From NCBI GenBank assembly GCA_029747585.1, contig JAPEVF010000885.1:1-18490 (forward strand): a DNA stretch of 18,490 nt, in the 5' to 3' direction. Made by a program: the position numbers and the translations under genes. This DNA is from Pleurotus djamor. Its lineage: Eukaryota > Basidiomycota > Agaricomycetes > Agaricales > Pleurotaceae. Shown one piece after another: positions 1-8,974 of the stretch (its first letter is position 1; every line of letters begins with the position of its first letter). The notes below the pieces were generated by a model. It did not search any database and was not told the origin of the DNA. It worked only from the letters and a program-made list of their open reading frames with translations.

Positions 1-1083
1 TTAGCCTCACCACCTCGAAACTCTGAACGACTGCCAAGTGTCACCTCCGCCATATTGCTCATTCCGCCGTCAACGCCAAGCTCGATCACTTCAAACACGG
101 CCCCTGCGTACGGTGCACCCTCCTTAAAATCATCCGATCGAAGACGCTTTGGCTTATCTCCGTTCCATGACTTGACCCACAGCCTATCGCCCATCAAGCG
201 GCCGGGAAAACGTTCGCTTGGAGGTGTATCATCCAGTACCTCTCGTCCGACGCTCCTCAGCTGCAGCCGAGGCGGCCATTGAACTGGGCTCAAGGTCCTT
301 TGTCGACCGAAGGGAACGTGGATGCCGTGGAAGAACGTCATGGGCAAGGCGTAGGAGTAGATTTCATTGTAACAGACGAAGTTGAGGTACGCCGCTACGC
401 ATAATTAGTTGGTGAGCCCGCGGTCAGCCCTGCTGCGTGCCAAGGAACGACTCACTCGACGGCATGGCATAAACCACGTCGCGTATAGGGCGTTGGGGCT
501 TCAGAACATGTACTTTGATCCAGCGGTGTTCCGGTGTCGACGCCGTCAACGAGGCGAGCACGGGATCGATGTCCCCACCGTTGCGAGCTGTGGCAGCCAA
601 CTTGGACGCCCCTGGAAAGTTGTTCTTCAACGGCACCTCTAGGGTCGCGGTGGGTGGAAAGGTCGCACCCGAATCGGGCCAAAGCCACTGCAGCAAGGAA
701 GAGAGGAGGAGGCTGGCCGAGACGACGCCCGTTGGGCACACGTAGAATTTGCACCCTTGCTTCTCCAGTGCGTTGCAAAGAGCTGCTGCGTCCATGTGCG
801 TCACAAAAAGGTCGAGAATGTCGGACGGAGCAATGGGGAGCCCGGCAAGGGACAAGAAGGGGACAATACCAGCGATGACGCAGTCGTAGTACGCCAGACA
901 TCGGCTCCTGAACCTCCCAGCGTCGCCAAAGAATGGCAGGATGTAGTCCGAAACACGGGCCGCGCCACTGGGAGCAGGAACTCTTGCGCGGGTCTCTTTG
1001 CAGACGTTCCTGAGCGACCTTACATCAAAGAAGGAGAGATAACCGCAAATCATATGCATGATCTCGTTGGGGAGGCCCTTCAT
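1..1083 (-). CDS. F-box protein, type A copy 1 (3' end outside window)
   Basis: Two exons are visible: 1083-456 and 394 to the window edge, joined by a 61-nt GTGAGT...TAG intron in phase 1. The protein starts MKGLPNEIMHMICGYLSFFD, an F-box-like N terminus of about 40 residues (LPNEIMHMICGYLSFFDVRSLRNVCKETR). F-box proteins recruit substrates to SCF ubiquitin ligases through Skp1; that role is family knowledge, and no substrate domain is recognisable here. The start is placed at 1083 because it aligns with the start of its paralogue at 3625-4636. The two share FFGDAGRFRSRCLA/FFEDAEGFRNQCLA, DILDLFV/DVLDIFV, PVLASLTAST/PILASLTAST and YAMPSSE/YTMPSSE, and the same intron position. Exon 2 (AYLNFVCYNEIYSYAL, then SPVQWPPRLQLRSVGRE) stays open to position 1, about 340 codons in all, so the stop lies beyond the window. 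F-box assignment is likely, substrate unknown. Confidence 0.8.
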
Positions 1084-1596
1084 GCTGGGTTAAGAAACGA
1101 GAAACAGATATCCCCGTGACCTTCTAGTTGCCTTCTAAAACACTGTAGCCCTCACGTGACGGGGCGGGCTCTCGCTTCTCCGAGGACATTGCACGCACCG
1201 CTTGTAGCACGGACGAGGCTCAATCCATGACACCCATTGAAGGAACACATCGGGTGCGCAGCATTGCCTGTGTGAGCAAAGCTCTCGGCAACCCTTGGTG
1301 AGCTGGATGTGCCCAGGACCCTGGCAAGCACGCCTTGCTCCGCGGTCGGAGCCATGCGAGGAAAAGAAGAGGGAAAGCTGGGGCTTAATGTTGATCGGCG
1401 TGAGCCCCTTTGCCATCCCTTAAGAGCCTATAAACAAGCCAAGGACATCTCGGAGCTGCAGCGTTGGGTGAGGTTTTGGCGTTGAAGACATAATTACCGT
1501 AGATCGTAGATCAGGCGAACCGCCGAAAGAGAAAAAGACGATGCAGACATTCATTGACAAGCAAAAAGAGTGCAATATTACAAACGACTGAAGAAA
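1084..1596. other. Intergenic region between two minus-strand F-box genes
   Basis: No gene is supported here. Short open frames on both strands lack a plausible start, family resemblance or splice partners. The region should hold the promoter of the type A gene to its left and the terminator of the type B gene to its right. The only notable signal is the plus-strand 15-mer TTAAGAGCCTATAAA at 1420-1434, which recurs with two changes at 2896-2910. Confidence 0.5.
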
Positions 1597-2829
1597 TTAC
1601 ATAGATTCCCCAAGAACGAGCATCTTACCCAGCCATGTCCTTCTATCCCTCACGTAAAAACCCGGATCAGCCATAGACTCTAACCTACGCACGGGTATGG
1701 TGGGTTCCATGAGTGTGCAGCTCTGTTGGATGCCCCCTTCCCTTGTCCACACAGTCGACCACATCGTAGTCAACACGAACTCCTGAACTTCAAATCGTCT
1801 GAGATTCTTGTTGCCCGGTTTCTCCGGAATGATGCTTCGAAATTCGTCAAGGGCGATCGGCGCCGTGGTTTTACACAAGTTGGATATGAGCAGAAGTGAA
1901 GACGGGGCAGGCGCAGCCAGCAGCGCTTCCGTCCATTCCTTGGGGAGGAGTCAACCCGGGACGGATTACGGATAACTCATGTACGTACCTCAATCCAGTG
2001 TTTCGGCCTACGACACTCCCATTCCATGTATTGAACACCGTTCATCGAGGGCAAGAGATTGAGCATCCAACGTTGTACCCAGTAAAACTCATAGAAACCA
2101 ATATGAACGATGTTTGAAAACAGTGAGGGTTCGAAGTCACAGAGATGCTCACATCTCCGTTCCACAGGGGAGTGCGTGAGATGTCTTGTGAAGCAAAGAT
2201 GGGTGATATTGGGGGCAACGCGGAGGAACTGCTGGGCTATGCAGGGGGGGGGCAAGAGAGTTTCCTGAGGGACGGTAGGCTCGACAGGCACGGCTGCTCA
2301 TAGTGCAGCATACCGTTGTCTGAATGCTCGTGCTCTCCACAACGGACGGCAAATCGGCAGATTCGAAGACGCAGGTCTTCCAGCCTCTGCCAGGCAGCGA
2401 ATGGTATGAACGGAATGCTAAAGATATCAGGTTAGCAAAGCACATAGGTGGGAAAACGCAAGAAGCTTGCCACGATGACCACTCCATGCCTTCAAGATCC
2501 AATATGACGATGTTTTTAAAGTGAGGGAGAGCATGGGCGAAGCAACCCAATCGCGGACGCGCCAATGGCAAGGTTGGAAGTTTAAGGACCTTCCCGTAGC
2601 GCATTCGAATGCTCTGGACCTGTCCAGCTCTATCCCGGAGGGGAAAGGCGTGAAAGTAGGTGGCCAATTCGAGATCCAGGTGCCGGTAGGTCCTTTCAAT
2701 ACCAATGGTCCGCAGGCGACGACAAGTGTTCAAGAGCGGCAGTCGGTCTTCGGTCAACAGGTGATCCATAATCATGTGGATGAGCTCGAAGGAAAGCGAC
2801 AATAGGTAGGGGCTAGTTGAACCAGACAT
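1597..2829 (-). CDS. F-box protein, type B copy 1 (GC-AG intron, homopolymer frameshift)
   Basis: Three exons: 2829-2471, 2417-1989 and 1938-1597. The protein begins MSGSTSPYLLSLSFELIHMI and has an F-box-like start (LSFELIHMIMDHLLTEDRLPLLNTCRRLR) at about residues 10-45. It is paralogous to the gene at 4982-6173: FAHALPHFKNIVILDLE versus LENALPLFPNIVSLDLS, then PFAAWQRLEDL versus PFAAWQNLKEL, and an intron at the same place. Intron 1 (2470-2418) starts GCAAGC, not GTAAGC as in the paralogue. Exon 2 is 429 nt, which does not keep frame with exon 3. The break is at a run of nine G (2244-2252, C on the coding strand). Ten or seven C would restore a frame matching the paralogue (APNITHLCF versus APGVTHLSF). 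Exon 3 ends LGESM at TAA 1597-1599. The frameshift may be a real lesion or a base-calling error. Likely role: SCF substrate adaptor with LRR-like repeats. Confidence 0.75.
2244..2252. other. Nine-G run that breaks the reading frame of the type B F-box gene
   Basis: Nine consecutive G on the plus strand, within exon 2 of the minus-strand gene. Upstream codons read in one frame (LSSLPSLRKLSC) and downstream codons (CIAQQFLRVAPNITHL) in another. Either seven or ten residues in the run would align the product with its paralogue without a gap or with one extra residue. Confidence 0.7.
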
Positions 2830-2895
2830 GGTGGAGGGGGGGGAGAGGTCTACCCAATCACATAATAACTCGTGGGTGCAGCGTCTCCCTCCTAT

Positions 2896-2910
2896 TTAAG
2901 CCCCTATAAA
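2896..2910 (+). promoter_or_regulatory. TATA-like motif TTAAGCCCCTATAAA
   Basis: The motif matches TTAAGAGCCTATAAA at 1420-1434 in 13 of 15 bases. It lies 30 nt upstream of a 54-codon plus-strand ORF (ATG at 2940) and 67 nt upstream of the start of the minus-strand F-box gene. It reads as a TATA box on the plus strand. A core promoter role is inferred from position and sequence only. Confidence 0.3.
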
Positions 2911-2939
2911 GAATAACCTTCGTTTCAGACTGTATATCC

Positions 2940-3104
2940 ATGTACTCTCCTCACATCCCGCTAGAGTATCGTGACGCAGAGTGGCTCATACAGCAAGAGT
3001 CCCTCGCGAATCATCCATGTGTCCACCCCGATTGGACTGGCTTAACTTCGACAACGAGAACCCCGGCACCTTTTAAGATTCTGCCAAATGACGACGATTC
3101 CTAG
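2940..3104 (+). CDS. Possible small protein, 54 aa, unknown
   Basis: An ATG-to-TAG open frame encodes 54 residues beginning MYSPHIPLEYRDAEWLIQQE and ending PNDDDS. It follows a TATA-like CCTATAAA (2903-2910) by about 30 nt, and no other gene claims the stretch. The composition is not obviously random (acidic tail, two Trp), but it has no signal peptide, no membrane segment and no C-terminal CaaX box, so it does not look like a mating pheromone precursor. I do not recognise it. It could be the first exon of a longer gene or chance; no convincing second exon was found downstream. Confidence 0.22.
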   Translation: MYSPHIPLEYRDAEWLIQQESLANHPCVHPDWTGLTSTTRTPAPFKILPNDDDS

Positions 3105-3624
3105 GAGCCAACATCTCAGAGCTCACTGGAGTATGTATACAGTGATCTCAACCCTGATGCCTCTATAATTTAGTAATAGCAGTATTGTCATGTAATCCCC
3201 CACTCTATCATTTTGGAAAAGTATCGACGAGTTTCGACAACAAATTAGTATTGAATTAGAGCTTGAAAGGAGCCTGCTTGGTCCGTGCTCCCTGCTGAGC
3301 AACCACGGCAAAACTTTGATGTGACTAATGATCAATTTACCGGCTGAGCTCCCGGCTCGGTCATTTTACCGCTTCTTTGCATCAAGAATAAGTATGGCAA
3401 TCAGCACATCTATTGGTGCCAGAACAGCTTGAAAAAGCCTGATGACAGACAGAGAGACGAACAAGTGGCGGGAGATGGAGTCTGTCCGCGTACTACTGAC
3501 AAAGGACGAAGTGAACAGCGACAAACTCCGCCGTCGATGGCCTATCCCAACACTGCTTCTACCAGCCCACGACGGCAAGCCTCAACTTTCTCCCTCCTCC
3601 TTACCAGCCACCGGGACCCCCACA
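3105..3624. other. Intergenic region, nothing recognised
   Basis: A/T-richer than the genes around it to about 3420, then more balanced. Several short frames on both strands lack family resemblance or splice partners. It should contain the 3' processing signals of the type A F-box gene whose TAG is at 3625-3627. Confidence 0.5.
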
Positions 3625-4636
3625 CTAGCCTGCAGACAATTTAAACCCAGCACCTGGATAATGCGCGTCCCTTGAGTCTTCCTCGCTCAACGGATCAATC
3701 ACAGCGGCAGAGTCCCCGTCCCACGATCTGGTCCAGACACGTCTCCCCAGTGCTTCGCCCGCCATCCCCCCGTAAGGCATAACTCCCGACCACACCTCAT
3801 GGTTCACGCACCGAAGTGTGAGCGGCGGCGGCCACTGAACAGGGGTGCTGTCTAGGTGGTCGATGAAGGTAACATGGCAGCCGTAAGTGAATGTCGGAGA
3901 CATGGCATATGAATAGATTTCCTCGTATCCTATGAAGTTAAGATACGCCGCTGCACCGTTGATACTGTGTGAGTCGCAGCCTTGGGAGTTGCACTAGCGA
4001 CTCACTGGAAGGCATGGTATACACGACATCGCACAAGTCATTCCACGGTCTCAGAACGTGAACGCGACACCAGCGTCCTTTGGCCGTCGAGGCCGTCAAC
4101 GAGGCCAGGATAGGATTGGCGCTCCTACTTCGACGCGCGTTCCGATTGACTTGCGAAGGAAAGGGGAAACCATGTCTCCGGGCCACAACACGCGTCGGTC
4201 CAGGACGGCAAGGATCCACATCGCACGAGTGAAAGTGAAGAACGAACGATGAGAGCAGATCCTTGTATGAGATGACTTCATCCGCATCGACATAGAATTC
4301 GCACCCGAGTCCCTCAAGCGCTTGGCAGACGGCGCAAGCATCTGCATAAACCACGAAGATGTCGAGAACGTCGGAATCACAGACCGGGCGGCCGGCGAGG
4401 GTGAGGAAAGGAACGACACCACCGACGACGCAGTCGTTAGCGGCAAGACATTGATTTCTGAACCCCTCCGCGTCCTCAAAAAATGCCAGGATGGAGTCGG
4501 AGACGCGTCCTGAACGCCTCTGCGAAGGGATGACCTGACGCGTTACCCGGCAAACATCCCTGAACGCCCTCGTATCGTGTATGGAAAGATAGTCAGTGAC
4601 CATGAGCCAGAGCTCAACGGGAATTCTATGCAGCAT
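3625..4636 (-). CDS. F-box protein, type A copy 2 (complete, ~318 aa)
   Basis: Exon 1 is 4636-4006 and exon 2 is 3950-3625, joined by a 55-nt GTGAGT...CAG intron in phase 1; the TAG stop is at 3625-3627. The frame stays open upstream to 4813, but the ATG at 4636 (MLHRIPVELWLMVTDYLSIH) is preferred because it puts the F-box at the N terminus, as in the paralogue at 1-1083. Residues 1-40 form the F-box-like segment. The middle carries ILAFFEDAEGFRNQCLAAND and DVLDIFVVYADACAVCQALE. The C-terminal half has RVHVLRPWNDLCDVVYTMPS, then AYLNFIGYEEIYSYAMSPTF, then VQWPPPLTL. There is no lesion, so this is the intact member of the type A pair. Probable SCF adaptor; substrate unknown. Confidence 0.82.
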
Positions 4637-4981
4637 GGAGGATGAAGCAAGATCGCAAGGCAAGTAATCAGGTATTCCCAGATTCTCGGACACGTGACAA
4701 AGGGCTGCCACGCGAAGGACAGGGGCTTCCCCCGGTCCCCTCCCGCTTCGCCCCCCACGCCCCAATTGAGCTGCTAGCAGAAGTGGACATTGGTTGGATA
4801 TCCCCATCTCCAAACTTCAACTCAGAACCATTCATCAGGGCCTGGCATCGTTTGAAAGAAGTGTAGATGGCTATGTACCAGGCTGAAGTAGCGCCCATCC
4901 GTGGACGAGAGTGGCTGTACGGGTACGTGACTTCCTTTAGCACACACCCATCACTCGCAGTACACTGCATAAGCGACACCC
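4637..4981. promoter_or_regulatory. Divergent intergenic region between type A and type B F-box genes
   Basis: This 345-nt gap separates the minus-strand start at 4636 from the plus-strand start at 4982, so both promoters must lie here. No clear TATA box or copy of the TTAAGNNCCTATAAA motif is present. Open frames crossing it on both strands have no family resemblance and are treated as chance. Confidence 0.4.
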
Positions 4982-6173
4982 ATGGCAGCGCCATCCAAGT
5001 TCCTCGCTCTATCCAATGAAGTAATGTTCTTGATCATGGATTGCCTCACGACTCGCGAACAGCTACCGCTGATCACGGCGTGCCGTGAGTGCCACATGCG
5101 CCTCGTCGGATATTTGCATCAACACCTACGCGTTGATTTTGATGTCGAGCTGTCAGCGATGGAGAAAGGAAGAACAGACCTCGTCCAATCCATAACAATG
5201 GCCTCGCCTTGGGAACAACAATGGCCGCCAATATGTTGCCTTGAGAACGCCCTGCCATTATTTCCAAACATCGTCTCCTTAGACCTCTCGCAGTGGCGCT
5301 GGTCTTGGTAAGCCAATCCCACATCCTTACCATTCATTTACCATGCTCATACTTTCCTCGCAGCATCCACACGATCCCGTTCGCCGCCTGGCAGAACCTC
5401 AAGGAGCTGGACATCGACAACTGCGTGGATCCTCTGTGCTTCGCCGTCTGGGGCGATTGTCACGCCCCTGACGCACGACGCACGAACGTTTTCCCTGTGT
5501 TGCCTTCACTTCGACGACTGTCCGGCACAATATGCATTGTCAGGACCATCATCCAATACGCCCCGGGAGTCACGCACCTATCTTTCAAACCATCCAGCTG
5601 GGGCTGTGAATTCCGTGCGTTTGAACCCCAATCAGATTTCCCACCCTACCTCCCAAACATTTGCCATGCGGAGCACGTCGCGATCGACCCACCGGTCGCA
5701 CGCGACTCACGGTTTGAGGAGCTGTTAGCAACCGTCTTTCCGAAGATGTCCAATGTGAATCACATACAGTTCACATATTATAGAGGCGAGATGAAGGTGA
5801 GCATTGGTACATCTACTGCGCCCCTCCGGCGCTGATGACTTTCGAGACGCTGCGATCTGTCATCTCCAGCTTTCCACGGGTTAAATCCCTACGAGTGCTC
5901 CGGCATCCCGAAGACGTCGATCGCGCGGGCACGACCTTGTCCCTTGATGATCTCCAGCCTCGCAGCAGCACCTTGGAACAATTGACCTTCGGAGACTTTG
6001 ACGAAACGCAGAGCTCACCGCGATTGGGGTGGGGGGGTATGGGATGCTACCCCATGAGACCACAATCCGCGCTCCATCCTTGCTTGACCCGTTGCAACCT
6101 TAGTTCACTTGTCTTACATAGTGTAAGACACCGATCCAGGGGCCCTAAGGGGGCGACGATAGGGGCGGACTAA
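4982..6173 (+). CDS. F-box protein, type B copy 2, 3' end interrupted by a solo LTR
   Basis: Exons are 4982-5307, 5364-5796 and 5847-6173. The introns are 56 nt (GTAAGC...CAG, phase 2) and 50 nt (GTGAGC...GAG, phase 0, with a CTGAT branch-like site). The start ACCCATGG has good context. Residues 8-45 (FLALSNEVMFLIMDCLTTRE onward) form an F-box-like N terminus. Then come LRR-like lines such as NALPLFPNIVSLDLSQWRWS, AAWQNLKELDIDNC, VLPSLRRLSG and TLRSVISSFPRVKSLRVLR. The last 17 codons (6123-6173) are LTR sequence. Without the LTR and one 5-bp target copy, the frame would continue from 6121 into 6706 and stop at TAA 6770-6772 (LHSDDFATRPMLPFP), giving a 342-nt last exon. A second oddity: at 6011-6100 another frame reads more protein-like (ELTAIGVGGYGMLPHETTIR), hinting at two compensating frameshifts. 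Confidence 0.78.
6117..6121. repeat. 5-bp target site duplication of the solo LTR, left copy
   Basis: CATAG, directly repeated at 6701-6705 on the other side of the LTR. Taken out with the LTR, one copy restores an open frame into 6706-6772. Confidence 0.85.
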
Positions 6174-6700
6174 TCGGCAGCAGCGACAGAGGAGCTGCGC
6201 TGTGCCCACCAGCATGTCCTAGTCCGACTTGAGGAGGACGAACGCCGAAGCGAATACCGGAGCGAATGGCGTTCGGTAAGGCGAATCCCGGACGAGACGA
6301 ATGGCGTTCAAGAGCGACGAATCCCGGACATAGTCTCAGGGAAGAGAGAGAGAGTGAACGGCGTTCGTAGAGGTGGGATTCGGAGAGGGATGCCAATCCC
6401 GGAGGACGAATGGCGTTCGAACAGCAATCGAATGGCGTTCGAATGGCGTTCGAAGCCCAGAGGGTGATGCGGTGAAATAACCTAATATTCAAGCTGAGGA
6501 ACTATAGACAACTATCTGCGACTATATATACTGAATACCATGAGGAACCCATGAGGCAGATAGGTGTCTAACTATGGAAGCTGAATGATAGGGGAAATGT
6601 TTGGTGAGTAGTACGAACCAAACAACCAATGGTCTGTGCACGAACCCCGGAGGTTTCGGCGTTCGGACAGGGGTCAGGGGCTGCGGAGCGGCGCGTGACA
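6122..6700. mobile_element. Solo LTR of an LTR retrotransposon (579 bp)
   Basis: The sequence starts TGTAAGACA and ends GCGTGACA (TGT...ACA ends). It is flanked by the perfect 5-bp direct repeat CATAG (6117-6121 and 6701-6705). Size, end dinucleotides and target length are as known for LTR retrotransposons. There is no primer-binding site, coding region or second LTR next to it, so this is a solo LTR left by recombination. ACTATATATA at 6521-6530 could be its TATA box. It sits in the last exon of the type B F-box gene. Strand of the parent element cannot be fixed. Confidence 0.85.
6239..6450. repeat. Interspersed GAATGGCGTTCG and GAATCCCGGA repeats inside the LTR
   Basis: CGAATGGCGTTCG-like units (near-palindromic: CGAA...TTCG) occur about six times and GAATCCCGGA-like units about three times, some back to back near 6430-6450. 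The spacing is irregular. They resemble enhancer-like or protein-binding repeats in an LTR U3 region; that function is inferred. Confidence 0.55.
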
Positions 6701-6772
6701 CATAGCGACGACTTTGCTACACGACCGATGCTTCCATTTCCATACCACGCTCGTTGGATAACCGTACTTTAA

Positions 6773-7140
6773 GCTGAGAGGGGACCATCGAAACTCACAT
6801 TGAGGAGTACAAAGCAACAGCCTCATTCCAATAATTGCACGCCGCAGTTGGCTGAGGTGTCAAACCGTGCGGCCAAAGAATGGGAAATCACCGGGAATGA
6901 AGGCAAGAAGGAAACTCAGATAGAAAGCAACAGCTGTCGCTCTGACCGTCTGTCATGCGAACGAACGATGCGAAACCGCCGAGAAAGGCTCATGGCAGGT
7001 CAAACAGGCCCCAAACCATTCCCGGTGATTTGGTGTGAACAGCTCCGACAGGTACCAGTTGATGGACATTGGCACGAACCCAACGTTCAGTTGTCTACAC
7101 AAGCTTGCCAAGGTGCCAGAGTGTGCGTCTATGCTACGAT
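6773..7140. other. Convergent intergenic region
   Basis: It lies between the original stop of the plus-strand F-box gene (6772) and the stop of the minus-strand gene at 7141. A long plus-strand frame crosses it, but that frame starts from a non-ATG codon and runs antisense into real exons, so no gene is called. Only the 3' signals of both neighbours are expected. Confidence 0.5.
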
Positions 7141-8670
7141 TCAACGCCGCCTTCCATTGTCTTTCGGGTTAATTACCACTTCAAACGTCTCCACAAAATC
7201 AGAGACATATTCCTTGACCTTCTCGTCACCGGTCAGATGGATCACCACACGTTGTAACGCTAGCAGGTCTTCAATCCGATGGTTGTTCTTATCCGTGTTC
7301 TCTTCGCCAGGTGTGTCGGCCTCAACAGATCTACCCGCTGCGTCGAGAGGATGCGCTTCCAGTACCGACCACAGCTCCTGAAACAGCTTTGTGCGTGGAG
7401 TCGCGGTGCTCCAAATAGGGTCCATGAGCACTGCAGCCCCAAACTAACCATGTTTCCATAGGTACAGCCGCGTAGGTGTAGGAGCGCCGACGTGTGCTCA
7501 CCTTCATATAAAGCCTCGCAAGGCCTCTTGCTCCCCTGACCCCCTCCGTCCATTTGCCATCCAATTTTTTCTTCATTTTCGCCTTGTGAGCTTGATAGCC
7601 TGGATCATCCTCCTGCCCCACCACGTATTGGCCCAAGGCCAGATTTATCCATTTGGTCTTGTATGATTTTCCCGCCTCCATTTCCTTTATCTTGTCCCAT
7701 TCCGTTATGAAAACCAGCTCTGATATCGACTCAAAAATGTGATTCATCAAGCCCATATCCCTAACAGCGTGTCGGGTGGAGTTCACGAGCTACGTCGTCA
7801 CTGAGCCCGCGTGGCTGGCTGCATGTGGTATAACAGCTATGCTCACCTCTTTATGCCTGAACGCTCGCTCTGTTGCATCCCGGGTCTTGTCAATTCGCGC
7901 AATCTTCCTCAGCAACGTCGACGCCTCCAGCGAATCAGGTGAAGCGACCTCTCCAAAAACGGCCCTCTACACCTTAGGGTTCACAATGTTAGACCCATTG
8001 CACATGAACATGCCTACCAAGTTGTCAGCCGTAAATTCGGCATAGCCCCTGTAGAGTCTGAGGAGCCCGGCGTCTTCATTGTCGGAGGCGGTCGCACATC
8101 TTCTAGTTCCAGACAGGCTCCCATGAAAGGAAACCGTCTGACCATATTCCGCCTCTTGTATGCTTGAGGAGTCCGTTGCTAATTCGGAGTGGATCTTATT
8201 GTAACGATCCTAACGCGTGATGCCCAAAAAAACTCAGGTGCGACGTCGAGTCTGGGACGATGGCATACCTTGATTCCTTTCTTTATACTCATTCCAGCAA
8301 GCTGATCGTTCAAACCCTCCTTCCTTTTCTTCCTACTAGATTCCGCGCCTGTCTCGTCATCGCCTCCTTTCCGCTTTCGCGACGATTCAGACGCCATGCT
8401 GCCGTCTCCCTCACTATCCTCATCGTTCTGGCTCCCGTCGTCGCTCTCTTCACCCTCCGGCTGACCCTGAACCGCTGGCTCTTTCACATCAAAATGCCGG
8501 CACAGGCGTCTGACTTCCGACGCCATAGTGGCCTTGAACTCTGCCGCCTTGAGAATGAGTACCCCCCACTCCTCCGAGTAGCTCTCTTCCTCATTTGGCT
8601 CAAGTCTTTTGAGTGTTTCCATGGCCATTTCAAGCTGCTTCCTCGCCTCGACAAGGACCTCCTGGGCCAT
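7141..8670 (-). CDS. Unknown nuclear-type protein with acidic tract and bipartite basic signal (~416 aa)
   Basis: Proposed exons are 8670-8269, 8209-7973, 7924-7847, 7789-7502 and 7386-7141, all joined in phase 0. Introns are 59, 48, 57 and 115 nt. The ATG at 8670 follows an in-frame stop. Residues 1-70 look helical (EARKQLEMAMETLKRLEPNE). Residues about 72-95 are Glu/Asp/Ser-rich. Residues about 97-117 hold two basic clusters (RKRKGG and SRKKRK), a likely bipartite nuclear signal. Later parts are FHGSLSGTRRCATASDNEDA, MGLMNHIFESISELVFITEW and LALGQYVVGQEDDPGYQAHK; the end is INPKDNGRRR. I recognise no family. Two joins are uncertain. The 48-nt second intron begins GTGTAG, and without it the TAG at 7967-7969 stops the frame. 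The last intron needs the acceptor ACAAAG to stay in frame. It is the last of three collinear genes and starts 305 nt after the JmjC-like gene stops. Confidence 0.65.
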
Positions 8671-8974
8671 AAGGGGTGGTGGTTAGGGGACAAGGAGGAT
8701 TCAGGCGCCTAAAATCAGCAAATGCCAGCTTCGATATAAAAGGAAGTCATACACGTGATCGCTAGCCCCTCCCAAAACGATCACTCTGGGGCACTTTTCG
8801 TCAAGCAACAAACCCACTGTGAGCAATTTGCCTGTCCCATGGGACCCCTGAGCATGTTGGACCAGGCGTTTGGCATTTTGAAAGGGCTTTGCCCCTGTCA
8901 GCAATGGTAGCAATGGTCATGCGCTGTCATTATTGTCAATAACCAAAATACAATCTGGGCCGTACTCGTCCCCA
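8671..8974. other. Gap between two collinear minus-strand genes, with an unexplained open stretch
   Basis: It should contain the promoter of the gene starting at 8670 and the terminator of the gene ending at 8975. On the minus strand, 8913-8701 stays open and encodes a protein-like stretch (FQNAKRLVQHAQGSHGTGKL, then CPRVIVLGGASDH) with no ATG. It begins near a CTGACAG acceptor-like site and ends near a GTGTAT donor-like site. It may be a relic exon or chance. Confidence 0.3.

Noticed and set aside
2940..3104. Mating pheromone precursor
   Set aside because: The length fits, but the frame ends DDDS with no CaaX prenylation motif.
6800..7381. 193-codon plus-strand frame
   Set aside because: It starts at a non-ATG codon and runs antisense through exons of the minus-strand gene. 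Low-complexity Ser/Arg composition typical of a shadow frame.
8701..8913. Walker A-like GSHGTGKL
   Set aside because: The residue after Lys is Leu, not Ser/Thr, and no Walker B or other nucleotide-binding motif follows.
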